Shown: positions 27,754-37,133, counted from the first letter of the stretch. The stretch is DNA of 64,000 nt from Marinobacter changyiensis (GCF_009193265.1 NZ_VZZZ01000001.1:62001-126000); one strand, 5' to 3'. Numbers and translations: made by a program. Notes: generated by a model from the sequence alone, not told the origin.

Positions 27754-29982
27754 TCACAGGGTTTGCTGTAGTCGTTGCTCATAATTCCTGGCTTTATCCG
27801 TTTCACCCAGGGACCGATGAAAACTCACCAGCGCCGATAACATGTCACGGTTGTTGGGAAATTTTTCGATCCCCTGCTCCAGCACCGCGATGGCCTCGCG
27901 GGTCTGTCCGCTGGACTCCAGGGCAACCGCATAGACGTAGATGTAGCGATCGGTCGCGCTGCCGCCCTCAGCCGCGCTACCGAGATGGTTCAGCGCTTCG
28001 GCAAGCTTGCCCTCGCGCACCAGCAGCAGTCCCAGAGAGTGCTCAATCGGCGCCGGATCGCGAACGGCAGTGAGGCCATTTTCCAGAACCTGCCTGCCCT
28101 CACCGTCTCTGCCGTCAGCGCGCAGAAACTCCGCCAGATTAACGTAAGCTGGTGTGTAATAGGGCGCCCGTTCAATGGCTTTTCGGTAGTAAGATTCGGC
28201 CTTGTCGACCTCACCCTTGCGCCACAGATACTCACCCAGATTCAGCAGCGACTCAGGCCTGTCTGAGTTATTCAGCTGGGACTGGACATAGTCCGACAAG
28301 GCACGTCGGTATCGCTCTCGCACTTCTGTCGGACGCTCAGGCAGGGCCGGTTCCGAGAGCTGACTGGCGGTCAGGCTGCTGATTACCCGGTGTTGATCAT
28401 ACAAACCGGGCACACCAAACATCGGTCGGTACTCTTCCGGCAATGAGCCAAGTGCTCGTGCGGCGCCCAAGGCCACCAGCGGATCGTCGGACCGGCTGGC
28501 CTGATGCAGCACAACCGCTGACTGCCGGGACAGATACCCTGGCAACAGAGTCACTGCGGTAGCCCGCGCTATGGCGGGCTGCGTGGTATCCAGGATCAGT
28601 TGCGCCAGCAAAGCCTCAGCCTGGGGACTGCCGTATCGCCCTGCCTGCAGAGCCAGGGCAAAGTGATCCTCATCGGGCGCGCCATGGCGCGTCTCCAAGA
28701 CATTTGCGGCCCATTCCGCTGTTTTATCCGTGTGGCATTGATTACAGGCATTGGGCACCCCCAGCTGCAGGGACAGATCGGGCCGGGGCACCCGGAAACT
28801 GTGATCCCTGCGGGCATCCACCCCCATATACACTTTGTCTGGCATGTGGCAGTTGACGCATTGCGCGCCGGCACTGCCTTCGGGATGACCGTGGTGTTTT
28901 TCGACAGCAAATGTCGTCGGCAGATGACACTGGCCACACACGGCATTACCCGGCGCTTTCAACGACAAACTGTGTGGATTGTGGCAATCGGAACAGGTCA
29001 CGCCCGCATGGAACATGGCGCTCTGAACAAATGACCCATAAACGAAAACCTCACCGTCAATCTGACCGTCTGCGTGGTACAGGCCTTCGTCCAGAAGTGC
29101 CGGCATAAAATGCTGGAAAAGGCCGTCTGCCGGACGTGCACCATGGAACTGGGTCACCCGGCGTGAATGACACTGGGCGCAGGTTTCAAGTTCCGGCTGC
29201 GATGCCGCGCCGGAACGTCCGGGGGTTGGGCTACCAGTCTGAGGATCAGGGAACCAGTCTTTGGTCTTCGCCCGGGAAAGCGCCAGCTCAAAGCCCGAAA
29301 ACGGCAGGCTCCTGTTGCCATCTTCCATGGCCGAGACATGTACCTGCCCGGGGCCATGACAGGCCTCGCAGGCGACATTCACCTCACTCCAGGTGGTGTT
29401 ATAGCGATCGAGCTTCAGATCGTAGTTTTTTTGCAGGTGTGTGGAGTGGCAATCCGCACACATAAAGTTCCAGTTCTGGTTCAGTCCCGTCCAGTGAAGC
29501 TCATCGCCAGCCCGGATGGGGTCGTCCGGATACAGGTGATACCAGCGCTGTCCACCCATCTCCGATGACCGGGTATCCCAGACAATGCTCAAAGCCTGCA
29601 AACGGCCGCCGGGCATTTCAATCAGATACTGCTGCAACGGGTAAACGCCAAAGGTGTAGGCGATGGGATAGTCCGTCAGTTCGCCATCAGGCCCGTCTGT
29701 CCTGACCATGAACCGATCGCCCCGGCGAAAGAACCTGGACTCTACCCCAAAATACTCAAACGAAACGTCATCAAATCGGCCGAGAACCGTCTCCGGGCTG
29801 GCTGGCTGCATCGCTTTCTCGTGGTGGGAGTCCTGCCAAAGCGCATACTCAGACTGATGGCACCCGGCGCAGACCGCCGCGCCCACATAACCGGCGGCAC
29901 CGCTGGCATCGAGAACGTTTACGGCGTTTTGGGCCGGAAAACTGGCACATAGCAACAGCAGCAAAAGCACTGTTCTGGTCAT
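27754..29982 (-). CDS. Secreted octaheme cytochrome c with TPR repeats
   Basis: From the ATG at 29982 (742 aa), with signal peptide MTRTVLLLLLLCASFPAQ. Eight CXXCH motifs are visible in order: CAGCH, CADCH, CEACH, CAQCH, CSDCH, CGQCH, CVNCH and CNQCH, all in the first 60 percent. A HEAT-like stretch then leads to about five tetratricopeptide repeats at the C-terminus (NLGEYLWRKGEVDKAESYYR and following). The heme block resembles the cytochrome c554/NrfA-like fold family; TPRs suggest docking to a partner. Periplasmic electron transfer is expected; substrate unknown. An 87-codon open extension upstream, with a hydrophobic stretch, was not used. Confidence 0.85.
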   Translation of the reverse strand: MTRTVLLLLLLCASFPAQNAVNVLDASGAAGYVGAAVCAGCHQSEYALWQDSHHEKAMQPASPETVLGRFDDVSFEYFGVESRFFRRGDRFMVRTDGPDGELTDYPIAYTFGVYPLQQYLIEMPGGRLQALSIVWDTRSSEMGGQRWYHLYPDDPIRAGDELHWTGLNQNWNFMCADCHSTHLQKNYDLKLDRYNTTWSEVNVACEACHGPGQVHVSAMEDGNRSLPFSGFELALSRAKTKDWFPDPQTGSPTPGRSGAASQPELETCAQCHSRRVTQFHGARPADGLFQHFMPALLDEGLYHADGQIDGEVFVYGSFVQSAMFHAGVTCSDCHNPHSLSLKAPGNAVCGQCHLPTTFAVEKHHGHPEGSAGAQCVNCHMPDKVYMGVDARRDHSFRVPRPDLSLQLGVPNACNQCHTDKTAEWAANVLETRHGAPDEDHFALALQAGRYGSPQAEALLAQLILDTTQPAIARATAVTLLPGYLSRQSAVVLHQASRSDDPLVALGAARALGSLPEEYRPMFGVPGLYDQHRVISSLTASQLSEPALPERPTEVRERYRRALSDYVQSQLNNSDRPESLLNLGEYLWRKGEVDKAESYYRKAIERAPYYTPAYVNLAEFLRADGRDGEGRQVLENGLTAVRDPAPIEHSLGLLLVREGKLAEALNHLGSAAEGGSATDRYIYVYAVALESSGQTREAIAVLEQGIEKFPNNRDMLSALVSFHRSLGETDKARNYEQRLQQTL

Positions 29983-30228
29983 AGGCCTTCCCTGACGAAC
30001 TATCTTGATAATAATGGCAGATAAAAATTCGAATGCACTGAGAATGACAAGAGTTAATAGTGCCATTGTCATGATCATGATCAGTTTTATCCGGTGCAGG
30101 CGCTTGCGGCCGCGCCCAAACTGTTCTAGATTTTGAATCACAAACCCGCCCCATTGCCGCTGGAGTAAGCGTTGTTCGTCACGAGGGCTGCCGGATAGTG
30201 ATCCGCCCCTGCATACAAGGAGGCTTCC

Positions 30229-32118
30229 GTGACCGTTCAACATCGACTAGCGCTTATCCTTTTCTTGTTATTAAGCCTGACAGGCCGATCCCAGGCAGCA
30301 ACCGAAGCAACTGCCGAGCCTGACGCCAGCGCCGACACGATTTATCAGGGCGGGCCAGTTATCACCATCAATGACGCGCAGCCGAGCGCCGAGGCGGTCG
30401 CCGTTAAAGACGGCATCATCATTGCTGTAGGCACTCAAGGCCAGATTCAGCGTCTGAAAGGGCCTCAAACCAAAGTCCATGACCTCCAGGGAAAAACCCT
30501 GCTTCCCGGGTTTGTGGATTCCCATGGCCACGCTTACCTGCAGGGCGTTCAGGCAACCACCGCAAACCTGCTGCCACCGCCGGATGGGGCCGGAAAAGAC
30601 ATCCCCGCCCTTGTCAACCTGCTGTCCGACTGGGCGGTAAACAATCAGGACGCCATCGAAAAGGTCGGATGGGTTGTCGGATTCGGGTATGACGACTCCC
30701 AGCTGGCTGAACAAAGACATCCCAACCGCGACGACCTGGATAAAGTTTCCACCGAACTGCCGGTATTGATCATTCACCAGTCCGGCCATCTCGGCGCGGT
30801 CAACAGTAAAGCACTCGAACTGGCGGGAGTGACCGCCAAAACCCCGGATCCCAAAGGGGGGGTATTCCGTCGCCGGGAGGGCTCCAATGAGCCAAGCGGC
30901 GTCAGCGAGGAATACGCGTTTTTCTATCTGCTCAGCAAACTGGCCGCCCGCTTCAACGATGAAATCAACGATGCGCTGGTGGAGGCAGGCACAAAACAGC
31001 TTGCCGCCTTTGGCTACACCACTGGCCAGGAGGGCAGAGCCACCGGTGCAGGGCTGGCCGCCATGAGCCGGGTTGCGAGCAAAGGAAACCTGCCGATCGA
31101 TCTGGTCGCCTATCCCGATATTCTGGAGGTGGAAACCATTCAGCCAACGTTGGACTATCAAAACAGGTACCGTGTGGGGGGCGCAAAATTGACCATCGAT
31201 GGCTCGCCGCAGGGCAAAACAGCTTGGTTATCAGAGCCTTACCACGTGCCTCCTGAAGGCAGGGAACAGGGTTATCGAGGCTATGCGGCGGTGGACCAGG
31301 CGACGGTGGACACGGCGGTAGACAAGGCCTTTGCCAACCGCTGGCAGATTCTCACCCATGCCAATGGGGATGCAGCAACCGACAGCCTGATCAGTGCCCT
31401 CAGCAAAGCCCGGGAGAAATACCCCTCGGTGAAGAACCGCCCGGTACTGATTCATGGGCAAGTGCTTCGAAGAGACCAGGTCAAGAAGCTGAAGGCGCTC
31501 TCCGTTTTTCCATCCCTGTTCCCGATGCATACCTTCTATTGGGGCGACTGGCACCGCGAATCCGTACTCGGTCCAGAGCGTGCCGAAAACATCTCGCCCA
31601 CGGGTTGGGTGCTGGAAGAAGGCATGATGTTCGGGACCCATCACGACGCCCCGGTGGCACTGCCCGATTCAATGCGAGTGCTGTCCGCCACCGTGACCCG
31701 CACAACCCGCAGTGGGCGCGTCCTGGGGCCGGAGCACAAGGTGCCCGTGCTGACAGCCCTCAAGGCCATGACCCTGTGGTCAGCCTGGCAGCATTTTGAA
31801 GAGCAGCAAAAAGGCAGCATCGAGGTCGGCAAGGTTGCAGACTTCGTCGTATTGTCAGAAAACCCGCTGGAAACGCCGGAACAGGATCTAGCCGACATCA
31901 AGGTCCTGAAAACCATCAAAGCTGACCACCTGGTGTACGAAAGGCCATCCGGCATGACCGCAATCTCCACACCTGCTCTGTTCGGACTGGTCCGGGGCTC
32001 TGGGTATCACGACCATTCGCCGGGTGCGCTTACAGCAGCGCTGGGCGGAGACGGCTGCTTCAATGACGCGCTGAACCTTTTATACCGTGCAATCAATAGT
32101 CCTGCACCGGAACTCTGA
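30229..32118 (+). CDS. Secreted amidohydrolase, YtcJ-like
   Basis: A GTG start with AAGGAGG five bases upstream gives 629 aa and a signal peptide ending around GRSQA. The amidohydrolase metal motif is VDSHGHAYL, with later LTHANGDAATD and GTHHDAPVA carrying further metal ligands. YtcJ-like enzymes hydrolyse amide or imine bonds (formamide deformylase and similar); their natural substrates are mostly unknown. It is divergent from the octaheme cytochrome and followed 34 bases later by an outer-membrane-type gene, probably in one transcript. Confidence 0.85.
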   Translation: MTVQHRLALILFLLLSLTGRSQAATEATAEPDASADTIYQGGPVITINDAQPSAEAVAVKDGIIIAVGTQGQIQRLKGPQTKVHDLQGKTLLPGFVDSHGHAYLQGVQATTANLLPPPDGAGKDIPALVNLLSDWAVNNQDAIEKVGWVVGFGYDDSQLAEQRHPNRDDLDKVSTELPVLIIHQSGHLGAVNSKALELAGVTAKTPDPKGGVFRRREGSNEPSGVSEEYAFFYLLSKLAARFNDEINDALVEAGTKQLAAFGYTTGQEGRATGAGLAAMSRVASKGNLPIDLVAYPDILEVETIQPTLDYQNRYRVGGAKLTIDGSPQGKTAWLSEPYHVPPEGREQGYRGYAAVDQATVDTAVDKAFANRWQILTHANGDAATDSLISALSKAREKYPSVKNRPVLIHGQVLRRDQVKKLKALSVFPSLFPMHTFYWGDWHRESVLGPERAENISPTGWVLEEGMMFGTHHDAPVALPDSMRVLSATVTRTTRSGRVLGPEHKVPVLTALKAMTLWSAWQHFEEQQKGSIEVGKVADFVVLSENPLETPEQDLADIKVLKTIKADHLVYERPSGMTAISTPALFGLVRGSGYHDHSPGALTAALGGDGCFNDALNLLYRAINSPAPEL

Positions 32119-32152
32119 ATCCAGACGACCCGAATAGGGCCAGGAGATGAAC

Positions 32153-32965
32153 ATGCCGAATGTCCTTTTCAGAACACTCAAGAGTCTGTCGTTGCTCTTT
32201 CTCAGCGCATCTGCGTTCAACACAATGGCACAGGAAGGCAGCGCGGATCTTGCCAAACAGCTGGCCAACCCGATAGCCGCGCTGGTCAGTGTGCCCCTGC
32301 AGTTGAATTATGACGACCATATCGGCCCAAAAGATGACGGCGAACGCTGGACCCTGAATGTGCAGCCGGTAATCCCTGTTGAACTGAACCCCGAGTGGAA
32401 CCTCATTTCCAGGACTATTGTGCCGCTGATTTCACAAGACGATATCGTACCGGGCGACAGTCAGTCAGGTCTGGGTGACGTTGTTCAAAGCGTCTTCTTC
32501 TCGCCAAAGGCGCCAACGCAATCAGGATGGATCTGGGGTGCGGGGCCGGTTGCGTTGTTGCCAACGGGCACCGACGATGCTCTTACGGCTGACAAATGGG
32601 GCGTAGGGCCAACGGCCGTCGCACTGAAACAGGACGGTGGCTGGACCTACGGCGGCCTGGTCAACCATATTTCATCCTTTGCCGGAGATGACGACAGGGC
32701 CGATATCAGTGCCAGCTTCGTCCAGCCCTTTGTTTCCTTTACCACCCCCGACGCCGTCACCTATTCGCTGAACACAGAAAGCACTTATGACTGGAAAGGC
32801 AAACAGTGGAGCATCCCCGTGAATGCGACCGTGTCGAAAGTCACCAAGGTCGGTACGCAGCTGCTGAGTGTTGGTGGAGGTGTTCGATATTGGGCCGAAT
32901 CCCCTGCCGGTGCTCCGGAAGACTGGGGGTTCAGAGCCGTCATCACACTGCTGTACCCCAAGTAA
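32153..32965 (+). CDS. Secreted transporter-like beta-strand protein
   Basis: ATG at 32153 (AGGAG six bases before) is preferred over the in-frame ATG at 32147. The 270-aa product has a signal peptide (FRTLKSLSLLFLSASAF) and a mature part of alternating hydrophobic strands such as NVQPVIPVELNPEWNLISRT and GLGDVVQSVFFSPK. This matches proteins loosely annotated as transporter or neuromedin-U-like, which may be outer-membrane barrels. Position behind the amidohydrolase suggests uptake or export of its substrate. Confidence 0.65.
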   Translation: MPNVLFRTLKSLSLLFLSASAFNTMAQEGSADLAKQLANPIAALVSVPLQLNYDDHIGPKDDGERWTLNVQPVIPVELNPEWNLISRTIVPLISQDDIVPGDSQSGLGDVVQSVFFSPKAPTQSGWIWGAGPVALLPTGTDDALTADKWGVGPTAVALKQDGGWTYGGLVNHISSFAGDDDRADISASFVQPFVSFTTPDAVTYSLNTESTYDWKGKQWSIPVNATVSKVTKVGTQLLSVGGGVRYWAESPAGAPEDWGFRAVITLLYPK

Positions 32966-33151
32966 AAGTCCTGGCGGTTAATGGTTTCAAGAGCCTGGCA
33001 ATCCATTGAAATGTAGCGATAAGCTGCACACGGGCCCCAAACAATGGGAGCGTTAAGGAGAATTAAGAATTTTCCGACTTATTAATTCGACAAAGGCCAG
33101 AGAATTGTCTAATTTTCAATCGATGCTCTCTTGGCATAGGAGGCTAAGACC

Positions 33152-33718
33152 ATGAAAACTGTCATTCCCCTTATGTTTGCAGTTCCCCTTCTGATAGTAT
33201 CCGGCACCACCCTCGCAGGCAGCGACAGCGGCCTGTACCTCGGCGCCTCAGTCGGTCAGGCTCAACTCGACTTCGACGACGAACTCCCGGACCCCGACAA
33301 TGTTGACGTTGATATTGACTTTGATGATGACGACACCGCCTTCAAGATTTTTGCCGGTTACAACTTCGGCCTGATTCCGCTGGTGGATCTTGCCGTTGAG
33401 GGTGCTTACGTTGATTTCGGCAGTTTTAACGGCAGTGTCGGCACCTCCAACAACTCAGAGCTTGACGTTGACGGCTGGACCGCTGCCGGGCTCGCAGGCG
33501 TCAAGCTGGGCCCTGTTGGTGTGTTCGGCAAAGTCGGGTTTATCAACTGGGATAGCGACGTTGACAACTTCGGTGGCGACGACGGGACCGATCCGCTGTA
33601 TGGCATCGGGGCACGGTTTACCCTGATGTCCTTCCAGGTTCGGGCCGAATATGAGCGCTACGACCTGGACAACATCGACATCGACTACTTCTCCGTAGGC
33701 GCCGCCGTCACCTTCTAA
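33152..33718 (+). CDS. Outer-membrane beta-barrel protein, OmpA/OmpW-like, acidic
   Basis: A 188-aa protein with a signal peptide ending TTLAGS and about eight predicted strands, from LYLGASVGQAQL to the C-terminal ISVGAAVTF-like end (YFSVGAAVTF), with a terminal Phe as in barrel proteins. The first surface loop is strongly acidic, with alternating Asp and Val/Ile (residues about 44-61). This suits a halophile envelope or Ca2+ binding. An AGGAGG site precedes the ATG. No specific function can be given. Confidence 0.75.
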   Translation: MKTVIPLMFAVPLLIVSGTTLAGSDSGLYLGASVGQAQLDFDDELPDPDNVDVDIDFDDDDTAFKIFAGYNFGLIPLVDLAVEGAYVDFGSFNGSVGTSNNSELDVDGWTAAGLAGVKLGPVGVFGKVGFINWDSDVDNFGGDDGTDPLYGIGARFTLMSFQVRAEYERYDLDNIDIDYFSVGAAVTF

Positions 33719-33862
33719 TCTCACCTCACCTCACCGGGCGACGCCGCAGGCGCTGGTTGTCCCGGCAATTTCACTTAAAATATGCTCCACAACCATCTAG
33801 TGGATCTTAACCGCTTTTGTCAGCCTTAATATTACTGTTGGCAAACAAGCCTGAATGCCGCT

Positions 33863-33932
33863 GATGACTTTGGGGCCCCTGGCTCAACATTGGGGAGACG
33901 CCCTTCTGGGGAGTATAGGACTCGGCTGGTAG
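33863..33932 (+). pseudogene. Remnant of barrel-like protein gene
   Basis: Only the first about 20 and last about 50 bases of the 888-base gene at 45542-46429 remain. The common end GGGGAGTATAGG...CTCGGCTGGTAG is recognisable. Confidence 0.85.
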
Positions 33933-33998
33933 TCCCGGACCGCAAAAAAAATAGGCCCTACCCCATTTCCATTTTCTGATCACGAGAAGGTAGGACAC

Positions 33999-34336
33999 AT
34001 GGCACAGCAACTCCCGGTCATACTCATAACCGGCGGCGCCCAGGGCATCGGCAAGGGCACTGCCGCCTTCTTCCTGGACAAGGACTGGCGAGTGGTCGTC
34101 CTCGACCAAAATGCCGAAGCCATCAAGGCATGCCGACAGGACCTTCGCAATCCGGACAACCTGCTTCTGATCGAAACGGATGTGGCCCGCGAATCCGAAG
34201 TGGTCTCCGCGTCGGCACACCCGGCGACGTAGCGGCCATGGTGGCCTACCTGGTCTCGCCTGAGGCCCACTTTGTGACCGGCCAGAACTTCGTGCTCGAC
34301 GGCGGCATGACCCGCAAGATGATATACGAGGATTAG
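33999..34336 (+). pseudogene. Short-chain dehydrogenase, internal 430-bp deletion
   Basis: It starts exactly as the intact SDR at 46494 ([20 protein letters not shown]), breaks after SEVVSA and resumes at the [19 protein letters not shown] region out of frame. The deletion joint is CTCCGC/GTCGG; the intact copy has CCGC at both ends of the lost segment, so the deletion probably used 4-bp microhomology. The NAG and YxxxK active-site motifs are lost. Confidence 0.95.
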
Positions 34337-34788
34337 CCCGCCAGCGCGGCCCGCACCTTCTTGCTCAGATGGCCCATGTCGACCTGGCCAAGCACCTGCG
34401 GGCGCAGATTGTTCATGACACGACCCATGTCCTGCATGCCCTGGGCGTCGGTTGCGCTGATGGCCATACGGATCAGGGCGTCCAGGTCATCCTCGGTCAG
34501 GGCGGCGGGCATGAATTCCTCGATAATCACCATTTCTGCCCGTTCCTTGTCGCCCAGCTCCTCGCGACCGGCATCATCGTACTGACTGGCGGCATCGCGA
34601 CGTTGCTTGAGCATTTTGTCCAGCACCTGCAGAACGTCTTCGTCATTCAGGTCGCGGCGCTCATCAATCTCGATCTGTTTGACCGCGGCCTGAGCCATAC
34701 GCAGGGTGACAAGGCGGGTCTTATCCCTGTTCCGCATCGCGGTTTTCACCGCGTTGCTCAGTTGTTCCTTGAGTGACGGTTCCGCCAT
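34333..34788 (-). CDS. GatB/YqeY domain protein, copy 1
   Basis: A 151-aa protein with the YqeY pattern: [53 protein letters not shown] and the C-terminal AGxxDMGxVM text ([14 protein letters not shown]). YqeY resembles the tail of GatB, which contacts tRNA in amidotransferase; its own role is unclear. AGGAG lies seven bases upstream of the ATG. The protein is identical to the copy at 47258, but the upstream DNA differs, so the two copies have different promoters. Confidence 0.9.
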   Translation of the reverse strand: MAEPSLKEQLSNAVKTAMRNRDKTRLVTLRMAQAAVKQIEIDERRDLNDEDVLQVLDKMLKQRRDAASQYDDAGREELGDKERAEMVIIEEFMPAALTEDDLDALIRMAISATDAQGMQDMGRVMNNLRPQVLGQVDMGHLSKKVRAALAG

Positions 34789-34801
34789 TGTCTAACTCCT
34801 G

Positions 34802-34836
34802 TTCTACAGGTTAAGAGGACTGACCTCGTATTAAGC
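34802..34836 (+). repeat. Repeat R3, copy 1
   Basis: 35 bases matching 45386-45420 at 30 positions; all five differences are transitions. Common core GACYTCGTATTAAGC. It lies at the right edge of duplication copy 1, while the other R3 lies left of copy 2. Confidence 0.7.
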
Positions 34837-34861
34837 CAGGGGATAGGTATAACAAGTCACT

Positions 34862-34880
34862 AACCCGGGAGAGATTTATT
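34862..34880 (+). repeat. Dispersed repeat R1 copy
   Basis: AACCCGGGAGAGATTTATT ends at the stop codon of the downstream minus-strand oxidoreductase gene. Confidence 0.5.
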
Positions 34881-35875
34881 CAAAGCTTCACCATCAACTT
34901 ACCCTTGTTCTCACCGGTCAGGAACAGGTTCAGACCGTTCATGGCCGACTCCAGCCCTTCCAGAACATGTGCCCGGTATTTGATCTGTCCGTTCTGAACG
35001 TAGGGCGTGAGTTTGGCGTGCAGCTCTTTCGTCTTGTGCCTGTGATCAGGCATGGTGAAGCCCTGGATCGACAGACGCTTCTTGATGATGCGCATCCAGT
35101 TGGGGCCGGGACGCGGGTTGGCTGAGGTGTAATCAGCAATCATGCCGCACACCACAATCCGGCCATGCGCATTCATCCGCTCGAACACATAGTCCTGGAT
35201 CGGACCACCGGTGTTCTCGAAGTAGACGTCGATACCTTCCGGTGCCAGTTCATCCAGTTTCGCACCCAGGTCATCGGTCTTGTAATTCACCGCGCCGTCG
35301 AAGCCCAGCTCATTGACGATCCAGTCGGCCTTCTCGTCGCTGCCGACCACACCGATAACCCGCAGGCCATCGGCCTTGGCCAGTTGCCCCACGATCGAGC
35401 CGACAGAGCCGGCTGCACCGGATACCACCAGGGTTTCGCCCGCTTTGGGATCCCCGTAACCATACAGCCCCTGGGTGGCGGTCAGTCCTGGCAGGGCAAA
35501 GACCGACAGTGCCATTTCCGGCGGTACGCTTTTATCCACCTTGTTCACACCCGTACCATCGGTCAGGGCCATTTCCTGCCAGCCAAACATCCCCATGACC
35601 TGATCGCCCACGGCGAAATCCGGGTGACGGGAGGCGACGACCTCGCCAAGGCCTGACGAACGCATGACATCGCCCAGCTCCACTCGCGGAATATAGCTAT
35701 TCGTGTCTTCGCCCATCCAGCCCATCATGGCCGGGTCGAGGGACATGTAGGTCTGCTTGACCAGAAATTCGCCCTCGGCAGGTTCCGGAACGGGTTTCTC
35801 CACCACCTCGAACAGCTCCGGACCGATGGTGCCCGCAGGCCGCTTCACAAGGTTAATCGCTTTGTAGGTACTCAT
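34880..35875 (-). CDS. NADP-dependent oxidoreductase, MDR family (zinc-free, PTGR/CurA-like)
   Basis: Start MSTYKAINLVKRPAG gives 331 aa; the frame is open far upstream but that part is not MDR-like. The N-terminal substrate domain includes YMSLDPAMMGWM. The Rossmann motif is SGAAGSVGSIVGQLAK, followed by VVGSDEKADWI, and YFENTGGPIQD is typical of leukotriene B4 12-hydroxydehydrogenase/curcumin reductase relatives. It reduces alpha,beta-unsaturated ketones with NADPH in the cytosol. Monocistronic. Confidence 0.88.
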   Translation of the reverse strand: MSTYKAINLVKRPAGTIGPELFEVVEKPVPEPAEGEFLVKQTYMSLDPAMMGWMGEDTNSYIPRVELGDVMRSSGLGEVVASRHPDFAVGDQVMGMFGWQEMALTDGTGVNKVDKSVPPEMALSVFALPGLTATQGLYGYGDPKAGETLVVSGAAGSVGSIVGQLAKADGLRVIGVVGSDEKADWIVNELGFDGAVNYKTDDLGAKLDELAPEGIDVYFENTGGPIQDYVFERMNAHGRIVVCGMIADYTSANPRPGPNWMRIIKKRLSIQGFTMPDHRHKTKELHAKLTPYVQNGQIKYRAHVLEGLESAMNGLNLFLTGENKGKLMVKL

Positions 35876-35902
35876 CGATGAATCTCTCTTTTGTTGATTG
35901 GT

Positions 35903-35934
35903 GATTGCATCATTGCATGATTGCATGATTGCAT
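35903..35934 (+). repeat. 8-bp tandem repeat, four units
   Basis: GATTGCAT, CATTGCAT, GATTGCAT, GATTGCAT, followed by GATTGATC. It is 28 bases upstream of the MDR start codon, so unit number could affect its expression. Confidence 0.8.
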
Positions 35935-35989
35935 GATTGATCAGTACACCCGGATATGGGGATGAAAGCCCCTTGTTAAAAGGGCGACA

Positions 35990-36100
35990 GTGTACCGGCC
36001 ACAAGTCTTCTTCGCTGCTGACGAACACCAGGCCATTATTTCGCAGAAAAAACGCATCCTCCGCGACCACGGATTTGAGGGCATCGACCCGCTGGATACC
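35990..36100 (+). pseudogene. Possible remnant of a nucleoside 2-deoxyribosyltransferase gene
   Basis: The plus-strand text RPQVFFAADE then KKRILRDHGFEGIDPLD resembles the N-terminal part of nucleoside 2-deoxyribosyltransferases (VYLAGP...KKAIC..HGFEGLFPLD). The glycines of the first loop are not kept, and homology fades within about 40 residues. This also covers most of the 317-base spacer between the MDR and GST genes. Confidence 0.3.
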
Positions 36101-36192
36101 GATCCGGTGTTCGCCGGGCACGAACCGAAGCGGGATCGCCCGGTGATCACAGTCACTTTTCAAGTGATGTGTTCAGGAATTGCGTACAGTGA

Positions 36193-36840
36193 CTACTCAG
36201 TATTTGTTGAGTCCCCGGCCAGATTGTCATCAACGGCCTTCGCTGCGATAAGAGCCGGTCGATTGAGCAACCTGGCCACATAAGTCTCAAACTCTGGCCG
36301 CGTGGGAATCGAACCAAACTCCATGCCCCACATCAGATGCGAGCCTATATAGACATCAGCAGCTGTGAACCGGCCACCGGCCACATAGTCTGTTGCTGAC
36401 ACCGCAGTCGTCAGGGTATCAATGGTTTTCTCATAGGTACCGTAACCAACCATCCGTTCCTGGTCTTTGCTAACGGCGACGTTCAGCACCCGATCCATAA
36501 CGGCCGCCTCCAGGGGGCCGGCCGCAAAGAAAAGCCAGCGATAATAGGCTGCGCGGTCCGTCGGTTCCGGTGCCAGGCCTGCATCGGGAAAAGCATCCGC
36601 CAGATAGGCGCAAATAGCAGCGCATTCCGTCACGACCCGGCCCCTGTGAACAAGCGCCGGCACCTTACCCATGGGGTTTATGGCCAGATAATCGCTGGCT
36701 TTCATTTGCGCGCCATAGTCGACCAGGACCTGCCGGTAATCCGTTCCCAGTTCCGCCAACATCCAGCGAACGATCCGCCCGCGGGACATGGGGTTGGTAT
36801 AAAAGACCAGATCACACTCTCGCGATTCGGTGATGGCCAT
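36193..36840 (-). CDS. Glutathione S-transferase family protein
   Basis: The ATG at 36840 has AAGGAG seven bases upstream and gives 215 aa. The N-terminal thioredoxin-like domain reads LVFYTNPMSRGRIVRWMLAE, then INPMGKVPALVHRGRVVTECAAICAYL, with the cis-Pro and the Glu-Cys in place of the usual Glu-Ser. The helical C-terminal domain has FTAADVYIGSHL. It conjugates or reduces with glutathione in the cytosol. A fragment of the same gene family lies at 21830-21896. Confidence 0.88.
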   Translation of the reverse strand: MAITESRECDLVFYTNPMSRGRIVRWMLAELGTDYRQVLVDYGAQMKASDYLAINPMGKVPALVHRGRVVTECAAICAYLADAFPDAGLAPEPTDRAAYYRWLFFAAGPLEAAVMDRVLNVAVSKDQERMVGYGTYEKTIDTLTTAVSATDYVAGGRFTAADVYIGSHLMWGMEFGSIPTRPEFETYVARLLNRPALIAAKAVDDNLAGDSTNTE

Positions 36841-36917
36841 GACAGCGCTCCTTGTCAAAGAAAATCATCCTGTAGAGTCCAGTCGGGAATTGGTTGATCC
36901 CGGAAAACCGTTCCTAT

Positions 36918-37133
36918 CTACAGGCCCTCAACGGCCTTGAGCAGGGCATTGAACGCCCTTGAAAAACTGCGCTCGGCGAACCTGTCCAACACGCGGCCAA
37001 GCAATGGAACCTGCACATGGCCTTCCGATATCCAGGTGACCCTGGTGCGCTCACCCTCGGGTTGCAACACGATCTCCCCCCTTGTGTGCAGGACAGGGAA
37101 CGGTATCGATGTTCCTGGCAAGCATGCGTTCAA
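36918..37133 (-). pseudogene. C-terminal remnant of an SRPBCC/polyketide-cyclase-like gene
   Basis: 71 codons with GEIVLQPEGERTRVTWISEG and the terminal helix LDRFAERSFSRAFNALLKAVEGL. This is the last half of a START/SRPBCC lipid-binding fold, normally about 150 aa. No N-terminal half is seen upstream before the NADAR gene. It is probably a truncated gene; a short product is possible. Confidence 0.55.

Larger units (their letters stand above)
33830..34790 (+). repeat. Segmental duplication, copy 1 (deleted)
   Basis: Colinear with 45505-47715: same spacer, start and end of the beta-barrel-like gene, SDR gene and YqeY gene. Copy 1 lacks about 818 bases inside the barrel-like gene and 430 bases inside the SDR gene. 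The YqeY part appears identical; divergence rises toward the left. Confidence 0.9.

Noticed and set aside
29983..30244. Extension of the octaheme cytochrome upstream to an 829-codon frame
   Set aside because: The ATG at 29982 begins a proper signal peptide; the extension would place a second hydrophobic segment before it.
35903..35934. CRISPR-like repeat
   Set aside because: Units are 8 bases without spacers and no cas genes occur in the window.
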